Source of the DNA: Saccoglossus kowalevskii
Taxonomy: Eukaryota; Hemichordata; Enteropneusta; Harrimaniidae
Direction: 5' to 3'
Assembly (NCBI RefSeq): GCF_000003605.2
Contig: NW_003120928.1
Span: 42,182 to 53,631 of the forward strand
DNA length: 11,450 nt
Part shown: positions 1 to 8,340 of the stretch, one piece after another
Position numbering within the stretch: the first letter of the stretch is position 1
How the letters are laid out: each line of letters starts with the position of its first letter
Program-made: the position numbers and the translations under genes
Notes under the pieces: model-generated
Database searches by the model: none
What the model saw: only the letters and a program-made list of their open reading frames with translations
What the model was told of the DNA's origin: nothing

Positions 1-888
1 TTGGGAAAATGAAATGTATAATGAAAATGAGAAATGGTAGACAAATAGCTGCCCAAAATAAACTTTAAATTGAAAGATTATTTATTCATCATTGAAAAAG
101 TCAATTTCGGGTAAGTAAACACAGTCTAGAAATAGAGACGGCATGTTACACATTTTCAAGAACCCAGTTGCGTGCAGAAACCTTGTGCATTATAATAAAA
201 ATGAAATTAAAGACGAATTACATTTCACGATATCATGCACATTCAGCAATAAACAAAGATGTTTTCTGCTCAGGGAAACAAACAAACATATTGATTTCGC
301 CAACACGCGGAATGATAACAAAGCTTTTATGAGCACTAAGTGTTTAGCTATTACAAATTTATACAGAACAGCTTCAGTACCAGATAACAACTTCCACTAA
401 TTCACATTATATGCTTTTACTTTTAATTTAGTATTATCCTACGACTGCCTTCTTATCATTTTGCCTTTTCATTTTCTTTACTTTGCAATTTATGTTTTTT
501 CTTAATTTATTTGAGACCTTGCTGCTGTAGTTTCAATACATTTAAATCATCGTTGACAAGAAGCTGAAATAATAAGTAGTTAGAGACGTTTTATGCAGCT
601 ATTATCCTGTCTATCTAAAGTGACCATTATTCAACTTTGACGTTCTTGTCCGATCTGTGACAATTTCTAATTTTGTTTTACCTCAAGCTATTAAATATAG
701 GATCGTTATTACCAGAAATAAGGCCATCGCCCCCAAAAGGGTTAGTACATATCACAAGTTACTTCAGTGGCATCTCTTCTAAACTTGAACGACTGGTACA
801 CAAAAACCATAACACGTTGTAAAAGTGACTCGTTTCTAGTTGTAAGCAAAGTGATAAATTTAATATCAGTCGGTGGAGTAAGATAGAA
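1..888. other. AT-rich region, no gene recognised
   Basis: An 85-codon frame at 143-400 (+) and a 66-codon frame at 190-390 (-) overlap antisense to each other. Neither has a recognisable motif, and both look like chance frames in AT-rich DNA. I see no transposon ends, RNA gene or strong repeat here. Confidence 0.6.
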
Positions 889-1281
889 ATGAGGTATATA
901 ACGGTTTCTGATTTCTTGGTAGAAATTACATACAAACTATTAAACTATTACATTACTTTTCAATTAATTTATACCAATATTGATCGAATGTCGAATATAT
1001 GTCGAATTCGTGATCGCGACTGTTCTTTTTTTATTCAGCACAGTTTTCCATATGCAGATTGTAATCGACACTTTTTGTGTTTGTACAAATGCACCATTCC
1101 ACGGACTGCAATGTGTATTCAAATTGACAGTCTGATATGTCTGCTATCACAACTTTTGACTTTACCACAATTTATACTACTATACCACATAACACATACA
1201 ATTATACAAGAAAGATATCTTCCATCAATGGTTCACCGTGTTACAAGTACACCGTATCAGTACCGACTATTTTATTACTGA
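889..1281 (+). other. unidentified 130-codon open frame
   Basis: This is the longest ATG-initiated frame in the window, but I do not recognise the product. The predicted peptide is rich in Ile, Tyr, Leu and Cys, with several hydrophobic stretches such as LICLLSQLLTLPQFILLYHI near residues 82-101 that could pass for a membrane segment. No catalytic or zinc-binding motif stands out. A second frame at 1137-1343 overlaps it in another phase. There is no convincing promoter upstream and no splice context. A frame this long is somewhat unusual by chance in such AT-rich sequence, yet without homology it is best held as a hypothetical or chance frame. Confidence 0.15.
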
Positions 1282-1812
1282 TAAATCTAATACCAACACG
1301 TTTTATACACAAAGTAGCATCGTCAGTATGCTTGAATATTTGATTGACAAACTATTTGTGAAGTTTAGTGGCCATCTCTTTCAATAAAGCATTGAATTAA
1401 TTAGGAATTAGATGTTGTGATCAAGTCTTTTGCCTTTATATCTTGATGTTCCCCTTCAAGTTGACTCTAAAAGTAACCAGAAGTAAACAGAGTTACCAAC
1501 TGAAAGGGCCATGGACTGCATGGTTGAATATTAATCACATTGTTTAAAGGATAATAAAAAATCGCCCAAATTCGAAAAAAAACGAGGTGATATTCAGATA
1601 ACTCATACTTGATTGTATATTGATTTTTTTTAATAATATACTTATTAATTACAACAATATTACTGAAAATATTCACTAATTTTCAAATATATCTATAGTT
1701 TTTCACGAAATATCCCTGAAATATAAAATTCATTAAAGAACCTTGAGTTCCATAAGTACTGCCATAACAGTGATCTACTTTATAGTCTGCCAAATGATTG
1801 GTTAATTCTGCG
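1282..1812. other. AT-rich region, no gene recognised
   Basis: A 69-codon minus-strand frame at 1467-1676 has no recognisable motif. There is an AATAAA-type hexamer near 1383 (ttcaataaagc), but such hexamers are expected often in DNA of this composition. Nothing else is supported. Confidence 0.55.
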
Positions 1813-1819
1813 TTTTATT

Positions 1820-1825
1820 TATATA
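1820..1825 (+). promoter_or_regulatory. TATA-like box upstream of the 1878 start
   Basis: TATATA followed by C lies 58 bp upstream of an ATG in good Kozak context (A at -3, aacaaaaATGcc). That spacing would allow a transcription start about 30 bp downstream of the box and a short leader. TATA-like strings are common in AT-rich DNA, so only the arrangement is suggestive. Confidence 0.2.
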
Positions 1826-1877
1826 CAAATGTTGACAGACGCGCTCTTGTCGCTGTGTTTTAGTTAGAACAACAAAA

Positions 1878-2003
1878 ATGCCAACCGATAAAAGAAACAA
1901 ACGGAGTAAAATTCAGGATTTCTTTTTAAAATCAAATAAAACCAATACAATACAACGGTTGGATATTTCTTGGGACATAGGGCGACTTCATACATCGATA
2001 TAG
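1878..2003 (+). pseudogene. 41-codon frame resembling the N-terminus of a hAT/ZMYM-like protein
   Basis: The frame opens with a basic leader (MPTDKRNKRSK) followed by IQDFFLKS and ends at TAG 2001-2003. A short Lys/Arg-rich start followed by a hydrophobic-xx-FF segment is, from general knowledge, common at the start of hAT-type transposases, ZMYM-like proteins and other chromatin proteins. It also resembles a PCNA-interacting (PIP-like) peptide, although the order Q-D-F-F lacks the full QxxhxxFF spacing. No zinc finger or transposase core follows in any frame that I can recognise. If real, it is either a first exon whose donor I cannot place or a remnant whose body was lost. The likely alternative is a chance frame. 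Confidence 0.22.
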
Positions 2004-2532
2004 AAGAATATAGACTATATATGTCATTGCGCCGGTGACTATTTTCAAACGTTTTGATTCATTTTTTATCCAGGTTTTCGATGCTTTAAAAGCTACGCGA
2101 TTCGTTTTTATTCTGATCATTATAAAAACGATATTTTGATTTATTGCTCAATCTCAGGAGAAAACTAACAAAATACTTTTAGCAGTGGCACATCACTTTG
2201 GTTTTGACATTTTTTTAGTTTGAGCTGTACTGTACTAGATTATGAAAGCGGCTAATTTGCATAATTTACCGTGAAAATACCGACATTATTATTACATGGG
2301 CACGTGACTAATTTGCATAGTCTAATTTTTGATCTACGCAAAAGAATATTGTTTTTATCACTCAATAACTACCAACACTAAACAATTAAAGATAATTTTC
2401 GTAAATGCACAACTTTAGAAGGGACTATTTTATCTCGTTTGCATATTTTTTTCAGTTAATACCAATGTTATTTTATATTATTCTGTATTTATTTTAGAGT
2501 AGTTAGACATAACAAATATTTATTGTAATTAC
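2004..2532. other. AT-rich region, no gene recognised
   Basis: A 62-codon minus-strand frame overlaps 1932-2120 without a recognisable motif. The only structured content is the octamer and E-box cluster at 2252-2318, listed separately. Confidence 0.55.
2252..2318. promoter_or_regulatory. candidate regulatory cluster: two POU octamers and an E-box
   Basis: The 11-mer CTAATTTGCAT occurs twice, at 2252-2262 and 2308-2318, 56 bp apart. Each copy contains a perfect ATTTGCAT, the octamer bound by POU-domain factors when read on the opposite strand. Between them, at 2301-2306, is a perfect CACGTG E-box, the canonical site for MYC/MAX/USF-type bHLH proteins. A near match, TTTGCATA, follows at about 2440. 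The motifs are seen in the sequence; enhancer function is inference only. Confidence 0.25.
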
Positions 2533-3585
2533 ACAAAATCAAAGAAGAAAGGTGTTTCCATTAATCAGTGGGTTCAGGAGCCAACCCATATTCGCGGTCA
2601 TATTTTGGACTTACTCACTCTGATGTGATAGATTCAATATCTATTGATAGTTTGAACCTCTTCGAACATATTCCACTTGCATATATACAACTTCAAATGG
2701 CTTTATTCTGTAGACACCAAGTTATATATCGTTGTTTAACTTCTATTTCTACATCTGAATTGACATTGACTCAAATAAGTACTTGCATCAGCTGGCTTAA
2801 AATTTACACTCAGCCATTACAACATACAATTCGGCACTCTCTGGTTTCCTGATAAGCATGCACCCATCAATAAATGCATTATAATAGTTCGTCTAGATAC
2901 TAACTGGTATACTACCCATGTACTTACGGCCAAAAACCATCGTTGGGCTGTAGAAAGAAAATGTCGTGGAACCAGACTTGAAATCCACCATCAAGTTTAC
3001 AAAGATGCCTGCTGCAATGTTACTAAGTTAATTTGTGAGGTCAAGTCGAGTTACTATACGAATGCCACTATGAAAATGCCATTTCAGTTATTTTAGACTG
3101 TATCTAGCTTGTTCGCCATACCAATCTCTTTTGCAACTTATTCTTCAAGTTCTGAATTAGCAAACTGATTCAGTCAATATTTTACGACAAAGATAGAAGA
3201 TATCCGATGCCTCCAGGATACCAGTGAGACAACCACGGATTTCGCTAATCTGGAAATTCACAGTACATTCACATTAACCTTATTTCACTCAATCAGTCGG
3301 TCAGATATTCAGAATCTCGTCAAGAAATCACCCACAAAGTAATGTCCTCTGGACCCTATTCCAACATCACTACTTGAGATTTGTATCGATTCACTACCCT
3401 CAATTATATCAACTATTGTGGATCTTTGCCATCAATCCGGCGAGGTGCAGCCACTATTAAAATCTGCAATCGTCAAGTCTCTATTGAAGAAGCCAACTCT
3501 CGATCACAATGCACTTCATAACTACCATCCTGTTTTAACTTACCCTACTTTCTAGAGGATTGTTTCTACGTACTCACAGACGTGC
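2533..3585 (+). pseudogene. decayed LINE (CR1/L2-like) fragment: endonuclease tail to start of reverse transcriptase
   Basis: This is a non-LTR retrotransposon remnant. It opens in frame with PTHIRGHILDL, matching the conserved end of APE-type LINE endonucleases. A frameshift near 2620 moves the reading to another phase. The original phase resumes at about 2779 with YNIQFGTLWFPDKHAPINK, then WYT, then an Arg/Lys/Glu-rich linker containing HHQVYKDAC and KSSYYT, as in CR1/L2-type ORF2. The same phase continues with SELAN, then FSQYFTTKIEDIR, SPTK, CPLDPIPTSLLEICIDS and LLKKPTLDHNALHNYHPV, which is the start of the reverse-transcriptase fingers. In-frame stops at 3094, 3166 and 3340, and then 3553, make it non-functional. 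Similarity fades at about 3585, well before the YxDD catalytic motif, which I do not find downstream. The clade is judged from remembered family motifs; L2, CR1 and related clades are not separable here. Confidence 0.9.
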
Positions 3586-4159
3586 AGAGGAGATAATTAT
3601 GGCACTCGCTGTACACAAGCATGAGTTTAAGCTGTAGTGCAACTCTTTCACCAGTATGATAAACAGATAGGAAGGAGCCGATCTACGATGACGAGAGCGG
3701 ATATTTCCTTTTTAGTATCGATCGATTATTTTAATTTTAATGTATTTACTGTATATACTCCAAGCCCACCCAGTCTAAGTGACTAGCACCCTCTAGTGTT
3801 CACTTATTAAATAAGAGTTACTTTATGTATTGTGATGTTCTCAAATATTTTATGCATTACTCGGTACATTTCCCTTCTTACACTGTTGTCACTCCGTGGC
3901 AATGGTAAAACTGAAGAGGGGTGAAGACTTGTATGATTAGCAGGCTACCAGAGAAGTTCATTATTAGACCTGTACTGAAGATAAGCTCACAGCTCACAAA
4001 TACAGAGTAGTCCAACACAAAGCCCTTCCTTTACGTCACAATATTTAGAAGCGAATTTTAATATACGTGATTTAAATGATATTATCTTTCAATATTTACA
4101 AAGATGTCATTCCTTTATTCATTTCTGTAACGAATGCATTCACCGTATTAAAAGACGTG
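3586..4159. other. no gene recognised; possible distal LINE debris
   Basis: No LINE palm domain (YxDD) or C-terminal ORF2 motif is visible after the fragment ends. A 10-bp palindrome, ATCGATCGAT, lies at 3717-3726. A frame in phase with the LINE is open at roughly 3619-3783 but has no recognisable motif. Either the 3' part of the element has been deleted or it has decayed beyond recognition by eye. Confidence 0.5.
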
Positions 4160-4187
4160 TTAAAGCGGGAGGGTCGTCACATGCGCA
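4160..4187 (+). repeat. left terminal inverted repeat of MITE copy 1
   Basis: This 28-nt end pairs with 4296-4323, with mismatches at three positions. It includes the TTAA flank at 4160-4163. Confidence 0.9.
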
Positions 4188-4295
4188 CGCGCGGGAATTG
4201 ATTCCCAAGCGATGATAACAACACACGCTAAAACGAAAAGCCTCATGGGTAGACGCTTGTTTGTAAACCATGACACACCATGGTCATCTGACTCA

Positions 4296-4323
4296 TGCGC
4301 AGGTGACGACTCCCCCGCTTTAA
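4296..4323 (-). repeat. right terminal inverted repeat of MITE copy 1
   Basis: It reads TGCGCAGGTGACGACTCCCC then CGCTTTAA. It is essentially identical to the right end of copy 2 and, on the reverse strand, closely matches the start of copy 3. The right-end sequence is therefore the best-conserved part of the family in this window. Confidence 0.9.
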
Positions 4324-5205
4324 GCTAGTTCGCTACCTTAAAAAAACATACTCAGAAATCTTCGAAAGTCAGCAAGGGGGATTGGGTTACTCTTATGTTC
4401 TGAGTTCTTAAATAAAAATGTCTGGTCACTGAACTGAGTTATTTACAACACGAATCCAACAATAAGAAAAAATGCGTGTGTTCAGTAGTTTACAATTGGT
4501 TCCTATTGCACAAACATTCCATCACGTCTCAAAATCTCGTTGTGTGACCTATGCTATAAAAGTGACATTTAGTGTTACGAAGACTATTTAGGCTGTCCCG
4601 AAAAATTAGAGAATTTTAAATTTGAAGCTATCTACAGAATAATGAGTTTATATGGAATCCTATTGGAAATGTTCCCGATTATATTGCATATGTTTTCTAA
4701 AGACGCATCCTTCTTTCTTTGTAAAAAACTTCAAATGTGAATAACTGGAATGTATGTAAACCATAACACAACAATTTTTAAATGATTTACTGTGATCAAT
4801 TGTGTCTATTGTAGCGAAATCGAACTACCTTAAATATTCCAAGCATCTCCCTTGGTTTTCAACATATATTGTATATTCGATTAGCAAAAGCCTGAAACGC
4901 CCGAGTAAGACAAGGAATGTCAGCTAAATCAGCTGGTGTCTGGGCGAAGTATAAAACAATATTGATTCTGATATACACTGTGAAACTAATAATAAATAAT
5001 TGGACACATTCTTGTCCCCACTTTATAATCACTTGTTTTATAATTAAACACATCGGATGTTTTCCTTGAAATTGAATTCGGTTATAATACAACATTACAT
5101 TTTTAAAATATTTTTTTTTACTGTTTTGGGGTAAAACATTTAAAGTGGTTATAAGCTTATCCCACTTTCTTTATAACAACTGCCCTTTGAAAATGCCTTT
5201 TTCTA
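4324..5205. other. AT-rich region, no gene recognised
   Basis: A 78-codon minus-strand frame at 4859-5095 has no recognisable motif. The string GGCTGTCCCGAAAAATTAGA near 4591 resembles the kind of end seen on Tc1/mariner-type elements, but I found no matching inverted end in the window. Nothing firmer is supported. Confidence 0.5.
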
Positions 5206-5773
5206 GACACACATTTTGAAAAGTGTTACCACCATGAACATGTATTAAACAATGCTTATTACATTGTATTACAATACTTTTACTAGACATACATATTATA
5301 TTATATATTATAAAGTGTTCCTGATCACGACACATGGAATAGTGTCTCAATAAGGGATATGTTTGATTCTATCAAAACACTTTAAAGTTATTTTACCAAA
5401 TACACATTTAGAAAAGTGTTTCCGCCAAAGACACGTATTGGAAAGTGTTTATTATCACAAAAAAATCTGAATTTTGAGAGGTATTTGTTTCAGAGACACA
5501 TTTCCACTAATAACATGGTTACACAAATAATTATCAATACACCTGTGTATGACAAGTATCAGCATTCGATATACATTTTGGAAAGTGTTTATGAGTGAAA
5601 TATATCAAATAATGTGATTCGCGATTAAGCATATAAATTAAACATATAAATTCACGGTAATTGTGATATACGATAAACAAAACGCCTCCAGTAAATATTC
5701 ATTATATATAATTACTAAATATAAATATTAGCGATGAGTTTGTGTATATTGTTAACAAGAAATGGAAAGTGTT
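5206..5773. repeat. degenerate interspersed array built on AAAGTGTT
   Basis: AAAGTGTT occurs at 5220-5227, 5312-5319, 5413-5420, 5442-5449, 5582-5589 and 5766-5773, and as AACACTTT at 5377-5384. The best units are about 21-22 nt, of the form gACACrTwTTGGAAAGTGTTt: 5206-5227, 5401-5421, 5430-5450 and about 5570-5590. Each unit is itself partly palindromic (ACAC...GTGT). Spacing is irregular, so this is not a simple satellite. A 60-codon frame at 5416-5598 runs through the array and is taken as incidental. The repeat could be the decayed remains of a tandem array or a cluster of protein-binding sites. Confidence 0.6.
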
Positions 5774-5819
5774 AGTGAAAAATAATAACAATCACCTTGA
5801 AAACAGAGTTACATTACTT

Positions 5820-5906
5820 ATCTTATTTCTTATTTCAGATCATGTCTTTAAAGGATGTCGGCGAGAAATAAATGAATTCTATGGTCCCGTGAATGCATGG
5901 ATATAA
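5820..5906 (+). other. possible 3' splice site and short terminal-exon-like frame
   Basis: A pyrimidine-rich run, with cttatttcttatttcag at its end, finishes in CAG at 5836-5838, a good-looking animal splice acceptor. One phase stays open from there to TAA 5904-5906, reading HVFKGCRREINEFYGPVNAWI from 5841. I do not recognise the peptide and find no matching upstream exon. Acceptor-like strings are frequent in T-rich intergenic DNA. Confidence 0.12.
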
Positions 5907-6506
5907 GTTAAATCATTTAGCATACATAATGAGAGAAACAGAAAGCGCACGACACAAGTTACTCGTTACTCGAACACGCATGCGCAATACATAAAATAAG
6001 TAACAATTAATCTAAATTAATATGTCAATACTAGTTTGATATTGTATTGTATTGTTGGAATTTCTAAATAATCGTGACACGGTTATGTATTATAAGAGAC
6101 TTGAGTAGGCTTTTTTAGATCATAATCAAATTCGCACAGGTGTGTAGTATATTAGATGGCATACATCATTGAGGCTCGCTCTGCCAAATATTGATTAGGT
6201 CATCACAGACAATTAGAGCTGCGTCATACAGTTAACACACTTGAGTATTGATACCAACTTGAGCTCCGTGCATGTTGAATTTCGTCTGTTACTGAGCTTA
6301 TAACAGGTACACAGTATATCACACGCGCAAAATACAGGTATATATACGTGTATTAAAAATGTCACGTTCACAATATATGAAAGTAGTGTACATGTACAGT
6401 CAAGTATTTATGTTTTTGAAACATTGCATAAACTAAAACAAAATGTACAGCATACTATTGATATTTACAACTAGTCACACTGCAGAAATAAACTATATTA
6501 TATATT
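5907..6506. other. AT-rich region, no gene recognised
   Basis: A GC-richer spot near 5975-5990 contains cacgcatgcgcaa, close to an NRF1-type site (YGCGCAYGCGCR), but it is isolated. There are no transposon ends or coding motifs that I can identify. Confidence 0.5.
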
Positions 6507-6545
6507 GTCGTATCACATCATATTAAGCACAACGTTTATTGCTAA
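6507..6545 (+). repeat. 39-nt dispersed repeat, copy A
   Basis: The sequence beginning gtcgtatcacatcatattaa matches 8433-8471 over 39 nt with four substitutions and no gaps. The two copies are in the same orientation, 1,926 bp apart. Similarity does not clearly extend on either side. Confidence 0.75.
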
Positions 6546-7178
6546 ATGGAGTAAAACGGTCGTTCGAGAACTTGTATGAACTCGTGTACGTGCTGCTTAC
6601 ATAAACACTTATAAATTGTGTACAGTCTGGTGTTTTAGCTTGAAACATTTACGTGACGTGTGTTTGTTTTCTGAAATAGTTCAACATGAACAAAAATTGG
6701 TCTTCACTTTGTGAAACATTTAAAGTCTGGTGTGGATCTTTTTGTTTTTGAAGTGCTTGAAATTAAACAGTTTTCGGGAAAAAATATTCAAATAACCACG
6801 TCACAATGCTCTTTTGTGATTCAAAACACTTCCACCGTTCATCAAACTCCATTTAACCATGAGGTATTCGCATATAGTATACATGCAATTAATTCTTCCA
6901 AAACCTTGTGCTTGAGATTTTTATAATTTAATCATTTAAAGTCGGAACATCATAAAAATAAAAATATTTCTTGAATGAGGTGATTTCATGGCCTTCCCAT
7001 CATGCATTTAATTTCATCACCCTAGGTGGTTGTCTCGTTACGTCCGTCGCATATATATCATAATGTTTACTCACCGCATTCTAGTTCAAAACTATAGTAT
7101 ACTTTTGCATAATGTTGGTTGCGTTCATCCAAAATTGGCATATCAATAAACAGTTTAATGACAGATTTATGACTCCAA
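6546..7178. other. AT-rich region, no gene recognised
   Basis: A 71-codon frame at 6711-6926 has no recognisable motif. The words gtctggtgt and tgaaacattta each occur twice between about 6624 and 6735, suggesting an old local duplication or chance. Nothing else is supported. Confidence 0.5.
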
Positions 7179-7179
7179 A

Positions 7180-7206
7180 ACACTTTTTTTATTTTGAAAA
7201 AAGTGT
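7180..7206. repeat. 10-bp perfect hairpin ACACTTTTTT/AAAAAAGTGT
   Basis: Arms at 7180-7189 and 7197-7206 flank a 7-nt loop. The terminal ACACTTT/AAAGTGT word is the same as in the 5206-5773 array, so this may be an outlying, more symmetric member. The T- and A-runs also make such a match easy by chance. Confidence 0.45.
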
Positions 7207-7228
7207 ATTTTTGTGTATTTAATTTTCA

Positions 7229-7730
7229 TTAAAAACGTATTTTAATTACTCCAACAAACATTTGCTCGAAAATACTAAAACACTCTTTGGTAAACATATA
7301 GATGTTTTATAATATGATGATTGTGTTTTCAGTTTAAACTGTGTGTTTTAATAAAAACACAAAAGTATTCTCAAGCTTTACAGATTTAAGTTCCTACCCG
7401 ACACTGATTCAGACTAACCGAGTTTTTAGTATTTCCAAAGTATCAAAATCGTTTGTTTATAGTCAAAATTCTTCTTTGGTTACAAGAAAACCGTCAGATA
7501 CTGATGACATTATTTCTGTTGTTGTTAAACCTTGCTAGCCATACGATCGTTAGGTCGATCACCATTTTGTTTAATTGTGAAATTGTTGAAAAGAGCATTT
7601 TGTCTGAGAGTTTAAAAACTGTCCGAGTTCTTCCATTCCTCTTCAAGAAGGGTCCTGAATTCTGGCACGAACATCTAAGATCTGAAATTGGCCATTTTGG
7701 TTAACTGTTACTGCGACATATTGTAGTGTT
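7229..7730 (+). pseudogene. second decayed LINE fragment: linker to start of reverse transcriptase
   Basis: This is a different LINE lineage from the 2533-3585 fragment. The first recognisable part is KTYFNYSNKHLLENTKTL from about 7232, followed in a shifted phase by W, matching the 'Y..N..LW' linker ahead of many LINE reverse transcriptases. In the phase of 7341-7535 it reads VFSISKVSKSF then TRKPSDTDDI, like the conserved 'K.RKATG.DGI' block. A frameshift near 7520-7535 leads into LNLASHTIVRSI and SESLKTVRVLPFLFKKG, matching the 'FP..WK.A.V.P.FKKG' block of Jockey/CR1/Rex1-type elements. After another shift, NWPFWLTVTATYCSV at 7686-7730 plausibly matches NYRPISVL. Several frameshifts and stops make it inactive. 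Clade is uncertain; the LINE reverse-transcriptase assignment is fairly secure. Confidence 0.75.
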
Positions 7731-8189
7731 TAATATTTTGACTCTGTCCGTCAAATCTAATTCATGCTATTTGCCTAAGCACTGTATACTCCGAATGTTA
7801 CATATTATAGTAAACTCGTGATTTTTTTTATTTTTGCTGTAACACACAAAATCATTAACTATCGATTCTTTTAATAATATTCATTTTGACGAAGACGAGC
7901 AGGTCCAGAGCCATGGTAGCAAAGCTCGGGTCATGCTTGCGTATACTAGTACGTTTATTTGCTCAACTTATCTTGATAGACATGCCATGTACCATAAACT
8001 GTCGTTGTTGGCGCTGTCGTAATCTCCCCATTTACCATTATTCACAATACAATTGACCGACCTTTCAACAGACGGGGCATGCAACTTTACGCATACCGTG
8101 TGGACTATTGAATGACACCTCGTGTCATGTAAGTGGCGATTGAAGATTATCAAGACATCGGCGATTCGGGATTTTTTTTGTGTTTACTG
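7731..8189. other. no gene recognised
   Basis: A 61-codon minus-strand frame at 7968-8153 has no recognisable motif. Base composition becomes more balanced from about 7890 on, which may mark the edge of an older inserted element, but I cannot identify ends. Confidence 0.45.
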
Positions 8190-8336
8190 GCTGATCAAAC
8201 GGGTGGTTGTCGTACTATACACCAGCGATCTTCCACCACACCGAACAAGCTGATCAGTTTATTCCGAGGTATGTCGCTTACTATTGCGTAATACCAGACG
8301 CTAGATCAGCCACGAATATTGGTGTGGTTGATCAGC
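8190..8336. repeat. segment bounded by inverted GCTGATCAA / TTGATCAGC with internal related copies
   Basis: GCTGATCAA at 8190-8198 is the exact reverse complement of TTGATCAGC at 8328-8336. Inside lie a further gctgatcag (about 8249) and agatcagcc (about 8302), plus ccacacc (about 8237) complementary to ggtgtgg (8321-8327). The nested pairing could give a branched fold or mark a small decayed inverted-repeat element. The arms are short and no target-site duplication is evident. Confidence 0.4.
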
Positions 8337-8340
8337 GATG

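Larger units (their letters stand above)
4160..4323. mobile_element. MITE copy 1, TTAA-flanked, complete (164 bp)
   Basis: The element starts TTAAAGCGGGAGGGTCGTCA at 4160 and ends with the inverted form of the same sequence at 4323. The two 28-nt ends (4160-4187 and 4296-4323) match with three mismatches after reverse complementing. TTAA at both outer edges fits a TTAA target-site duplication, leaving AGCGGG...CCCGCT as the true termini. It has no coding capacity, so it would depend on a transposase elsewhere. It is conspicuously rich in GC and CpG (for example GCGCACGCGCGGG) compared with its surroundings. Kolobok and piggyBac superfamilies both insert at TTAA. The TTAAAG start recalls Kolobok-type T2 MITEs of frogs, but superfamily assignment is inference. 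Confidence 0.9.

Noticed and set aside
143-400. 85-codon plus-strand frame with an antisense 66-codon frame at 190-390
   Set aside because: No motif, mutual antisense overlap and AT-rich composition; treated as chance frames.
2568-2852. 94-codon plus-strand frame as a separate gene
   Set aside because: Part of it is the frameshifted stretch of the LINE fragment; its start is GTG and its beginning is out of phase with the real endonuclease motif.
4590-4612. GGCTGTCCCGAAAAATTAGA as a Tc1/mariner-like terminal repeat
   Set aside because: No inverted partner in the window and no TA-flanked element could be delimited.
4859-5095. 78-codon minus-strand frame
   Set aside because: No recognisable domain and no supporting promoter, splice or neighbour context.
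5975-5990. NRF1-like site cacgcatgcgcaa as a promoter
   Set aside because: Isolated motif without CpG island, initiator or gene; not enough to call a promoter.
6555-6575. gttcgagaac as a tRNA/SINE B box
   Set aside because: It departs from the B-box consensus near its 3' end and no A box lies at the right distance.
7453-7704. 83- and 65-codon overlapping frames (7453-7704, 7341-7538) as separate genes
   Set aside because: They are consecutive pieces of one frameshifted LINE reverse-transcriptase remnant.
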